Shown: one piece after another, positions 24,184 to 26,316 of the stretch
Numbering within the stretch: the first letter of the stretch is position 1
How the letters are laid out: each line of letters starts with the position of its first letter
Source of the DNA: an uncultured Sutterella sp.
GTDB taxonomy: Bacteria; Pseudomonadota; Gammaproteobacteria; Burkholderiales; Burkholderiaceae_F
NCBI GenBank assembly: GCA_905206345.1
Contig: CAJLGW010000013.1
Span: 1-26,316, forward strand
Reading direction: 5' to 3'
DNA length: 26,316 nucleotides
Program-made: the position numbers and the translations under genes
The notes under the pieces: generated by a model
Told to the model about the DNA's origin: nothing
The model's input: the letters and a program-made list of their open reading frames with translations, nothing else
Databases searched by the model: none

Positions 24184-24236
24184 ATGCAACAAATATGGCT
24201 ACCAAAATCCCAGACCTCAGTAGCCACTTATTGCAT
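24184..24236 (-). repeat. Nested inverted repeat, possible terminator of the SIMPL gene
   Basis: Two stems in one structure: an outer 6-bp pair (atgcaa 24184-24189 with ttgcat 24231-24236) and an inner 7-bp pair (tggctac 24196-24202 with gtagcca 24220-24226), with a 6/4-nt internal loop and a 17-nt apical loop. It begins 8 nt past the stop of the leftward SIMPL gene. No T run follows on the minus strand, so it is not a standard terminator. Confidence 0.5.
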
Positions 24237-24243
24237 CGATCAG

Positions 24244-24984
24244 TTATCGCTTAATCAACACATCCGTTGTCACCGTCATATTTAAAGTGCTATTTCCCGC
24301 TTCAATTTCAGGAGCGACCGCTGCACTATCCATCATCTTGGCATTGGCTCGCATAAGAGCGTATTCAGAACGCGGAATCATTCCTGTACTAAATCGCAAA
24401 TTTTGCATTTCAACTTTCTTTGCTTCACGTCCCAATGAGTCAGCCACCCACGTGGCACGTTTTGTTGCATCATTAATAGCCATACGCACAAGCTTTTCAT
24501 CGTAAGTGGTTCGAGCTTTTTCTGAAACACTGAACGTTAATTGATCAAGTTCCAAACGACCGCTCAATTTTTCTACAACAACCGGCACTTGAGCAACATC
24601 ATTTGCTTTAACAGAAAGACTTTGCATTACACGCCAAGCAATAATCTTCGGCGCTTTTTCACCTTTAGTTTCACTATAGACGGGATAAGAGTTAAAGCCT
24701 TGCGTTTGAAGTTCTAGCCCTGCATTTAAAGATTTAAGCGTTTCAACACCCGCATTCATCGTCTTGATAACTTGAGCTGTGGCGTCTTTTAATGTTGATG
24801 CTTGAGCCTGCGTACGCCAATACATTTGTGCTTGATCATTAGGAACAACCAATGAAGCCGTCCCGACAACTGATAAAGTGACGCCTTTTTGTTGCAACTG
24901 AACGCCATTCAGATCATTTGCCACAGCAACAGACATAACACTTGTTAGTGCGGTGGCGACAACTAATGGTTTAATAGATGACAT
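24244..24984 (-). CDS. Exported SIMPL-domain (DUF541) protein
   Basis: A periplasmic protein of the SIMPL/DUF541 family, whose best-known members are linked to stress or kinase signalling but whose biochemical role is unclear. The signal peptide ends SVAVA before NDLN (about residue 22). Features of the family: VTLSVVGTASLVVPNDQAQMYW at the mature N-terminus (GxGxxxxxPDxA-like strand), helical DATAQVIKTMNAGVETLKSL, GFNSYPVY, and the C-terminal ATKRATWVADSLGREA. The length of 246 aa is normal. GGAGAG precedes the ATG. It is transcribed divergently from the glycosyltransferase gene. Confidence 0.85.
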   Translation of the reverse strand: MSSIKPLVVATALTSVMSVAVANDLNGVQLQQKGVTLSVVGTASLVVPNDQAQMYWRTQAQASTLKDATAQVIKTMNAGVETLKSLNAGLELQTQGFNSYPVYSETKGEKAPKIIAWRVMQSLSVKANDVAQVPVVVEKLSGRLELDQLTFSVSEKARTTYDEKLVRMAINDATKRATWVADSLGREAKKVEMQNLRFSTGMIPRSEYALMRANAKMMDSAAVAPEIEAGNSTLNMTVTTDVLIKR

Positions 24985-25003
24985 CTCTTACTCTCCAATA
25001 CAA

Positions 25004-25017
25004 AATAACCTGTTATT
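25004..25017. promoter_or_regulatory. Short palindrome between divergent genes
   Basis: AATAAC and GTTATT form a perfect 6-bp inverted repeat with a 2-nt centre, 20 nt upstream of the SIMPL gene start and about 87 nt before the glycosyltransferase start. The position suits an operator, but a 6-bp AT-rich palindrome is weak evidence on its own. Confidence 0.3.
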
Positions 25018-25103
25018 CTTTAAGTGTAAGCACTATCTATCGGTTAAAATATTAAATCTTATTAGTAAGTGTGACAGTTTTTTAGAATTTAAAAAGGATT
25101 CCC

Positions 25104-26042
25104 ATGAAGCCCATCGTTTTGTGTCGCCTCCCCAACCACGTTGGCGATTGTTGCATGACTTTACCTGCTTTGCGTCTCTTGGACGCCAGTGGCTTTACTC
25201 CCTATTTGCTCGGCAAGCGTTTTGCTGAGGATTTGATGATGGGGATGGGATGGCGATTTGACCCTATTGAAGGTCATGTTACGGAAGACTTTAAGCGTCT
25301 TCCTTATTTATCCAAGCAACTAAACCGTCCGCTAGGCCTACTGTTCCCCAATTCTTTTACGTCTGCCTTGCAATTTCGATTGGCAGGTGTTCGTGCAGCG
25401 GGCTTTGGTACGGACGGTCGATTCTTGCTTTTAGATAAGTCGCTTCCCCAACCCGAGAGTGAAGTGCACGAAGTGGAACGCTTTTTTAAAGTTGCCTACG
25501 AAGCTATTAAGGCTTGGGGTGGAACGCCAGCATGGGATAAGCCCACACCCGAACTTGGTTTAACACTCGTGCAACGCCATTTAGCCGGCGCTAAAAACTT
25601 ACGCGCCGAACTGGGTATTTCGGATCGCTATGCTCTCATTGCTCCGATTGCGAGAGGTATTCATCACGGTAAAATCAAACACTGGGTTCATATGAACGCC
25701 CTTTGCCAACCACTCAAAGAAATGGGAATCGAACCGATTGTTCTCCCCTCTCCTGATGAAGTCGAGGAAGCAAAGGTTGCTTGCCCCGATGCTCGTCACT
25801 TGTCTCCGACCAATTTGGGAACTTATGCAGCGTTGGCTAAAGACGCTCAAATTGTTATTGCTAATGACTCCGGCATCAGTCACGTTGCCGCAGCTGTGGG
25901 TGCCCGTCAATTAACATTGATTGGTGTAACCAACCCTAAGCGTACAGGCCCATGGAATCCTAACGCAACTGTCATGGGAAATGAACAAGGCTGGCCTGAA
26001 CCAGCAGAGGTCATTGCTAAACTTAAAGAGTTATTGAAGTAA
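25104..26042 (+). CDS. Family 9 glycosyltransferase (LPS heptosyltransferase-like)
   Basis: GT9 enzymes add heptose to lipid A-core on the cytoplasmic face of the inner membrane. The 312-aa protein shows the GT9 layout: N-terminal CRLPNHVGDCCMTLPAL (7-23, the RxxxxGD acceptor-side motif), LFPNSFTSALQFRLAGVRAAGF (80-101, typical of WaaF-type enzymes), YALIAPIARG, and C-terminal ANDSGISHVAAAVG (253-266), then GVTNPKRTGPWNP. This is closest to ADP-heptose:LPS heptosyltransferase II, but acceptor and sugar cannot be fixed from sequence alone. The Shine-Dalgarno AAGGA lies 5 nt before ATG. The next gene starts 10 nt downstream. Confidence 0.88.
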   Translation: MKPIVLCRLPNHVGDCCMTLPALRLLDASGFTPYLLGKRFAEDLMMGMGWRFDPIEGHVTEDFKRLPYLSKQLNRPLGLLFPNSFTSALQFRLAGVRAAGFGTDGRFLLLDKSLPQPESEVHEVERFFKVAYEAIKAWGGTPAWDKPTPELGLTLVQRHLAGAKNLRAELGISDRYALIAPIARGIHHGKIKHWVHMNALCQPLKEMGIEPIVLPSPDEVEEAKVACPDARHLSPTNLGTYAALAKDAQIVIANDSGISHVAAAVGARQLTLIGVTNPKRTGPWNPNATVMGNEQGWPEPAEVIAKLKELLK

Positions 26043-26052
26043 GAGGAAAAAT

Positions 26053-26293
26053 ATGTCTGAATACAAACGTCCCTCGTGTATTAGTGGATTTATCAGCGAC
26101 CCTTATTCATTATGGTCATATTCGTTTATTGAAAAAAGCAAATGAAATTGGCGATGTGGTTGTGGCGCTTACGACCGATGAAGAAGTTAAACGTACCAAA
26201 GGTTACATGCCAGAGTTGAATTTCGAAGAACGTAAGGAAATTCCCGAAAGCATTCGCTACGTTTCCCGAGTTTGTCAGTTTAGAGCCTCTTAA
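26053..26293 (+). pseudogene. Broken nucleotidyltransferase (cytidylyltransferase-like) gene
   Basis: The coding frame over 26066-26260 reads NVPRVLVDLSATLIHYGHIR then KKANEIGDVVVALTTDEEV and KGYMPELNFEERKEI, a clear cytidylyl/adenylyltransferase fold with HYGH as the nucleotide-binding HxGH motif. The natural start appears to be ATG 26053, preceded by AGAGGA, but it is in a different frame, which stops soon; one extra or missing base near 26063-26066 would join them. The only in-frame start is GTG 26084, past the first beta-strand. At the right end the conserved SIRYVS is followed by CQFRAS and a stop, far short of a full-length enzyme. Both a mutated gene and sequence error would explain it. 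Confidence 0.6.
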
Positions 26294-26316
26294 ATCCTTC
26301 TGAAACCCTTACCAGC

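Noticed and set aside
25599..25910. 103-aa minus-strand ORF within the glycosyltransferase gene
   Set aside because: An antisense shadow with no recognisable features.

Overview
The window has two parts. From its left edge to about 19.6 kb it holds one long rightward operon for an F-type (MPF-F) type IV secretion system. From about 21.4 kb to the right edge it holds ordinary chromosomal genes, most of them leftward. Placing a psd-pssA phospholipid pair and a nagK-like FAH hydrolase beside the cluster suggests a Betaproteobacterium, probably of the Burkholderiales. The modest G+C and AT-leaning codon use would fit a gut Sutterellaceae relative. That taxonomic call is inference. Housekeeping genes so close to the tra cluster argue for an integrated conjugative element or chromosomal genetic island rather than a free plasmid. 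No relaxase, coupling protein, integrase, tRNA or att site is visible here.

Tra cluster (1-19604, +): pilin traA (5' end cut by the window), traL, traE, traK, traB, a DsbC-like isomerase, traV, a TraC ATPase split over two ORFs, an unidentified 90-aa protein, trbI, an S26 (RP4 TraF-type) signal peptidase, traW, traU, trbC, a TraN-like adhesin split over two separately exported ORFs, traF with a CXXC motif, traH and traG. Spacing is tight, mostly 1-10 nt overlaps or short gaps, so translation is probably coupled. The order and the extra dsbC and S26 genes resemble, as I recall, the SXT/R391 elements and the gonococcal genetic island more than classical F. TraL/E/K/B/V/C and the S26 enzyme would build the pilin-processing and envelope-spanning machine. 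TraW/U/TrbC/TrbI/TraF/H would assemble and control the pilus. TraN and TraG would stabilise mating pairs. The DsbC-like protein and the CXXC TraF probably fold the very cysteine-rich TraN, TraU and TraH.

Boundary (19605-20411): convergent to traG lies a 301-bp-period tandem duplication of a small unidentified gene. In both copies the protein-like reading frame appears to change at the same place. A GIY-YIG domain protein (20412-21368, +) follows and ends at a clear stem-loop terminator.

Chromosomal part: a leftward FAH hydrolase-rhodanese pair with a recognisable -10 box; a leftward psd-pssA pair with its own terminator; a leftward SIMPL/DUF541 exported protein; then rightward a family 9 glycosyltransferase (LPS heptosyltransferase-like) and a damaged nucleotidyltransferase gene at the window edge.

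The most unusual observations are the two split tra genes (traC by an 8-nt out-of-frame overlap, traN with a second signal peptide), the regular cysteine ladders in both TraN halves, and the tandem small genes with a shared frame change.
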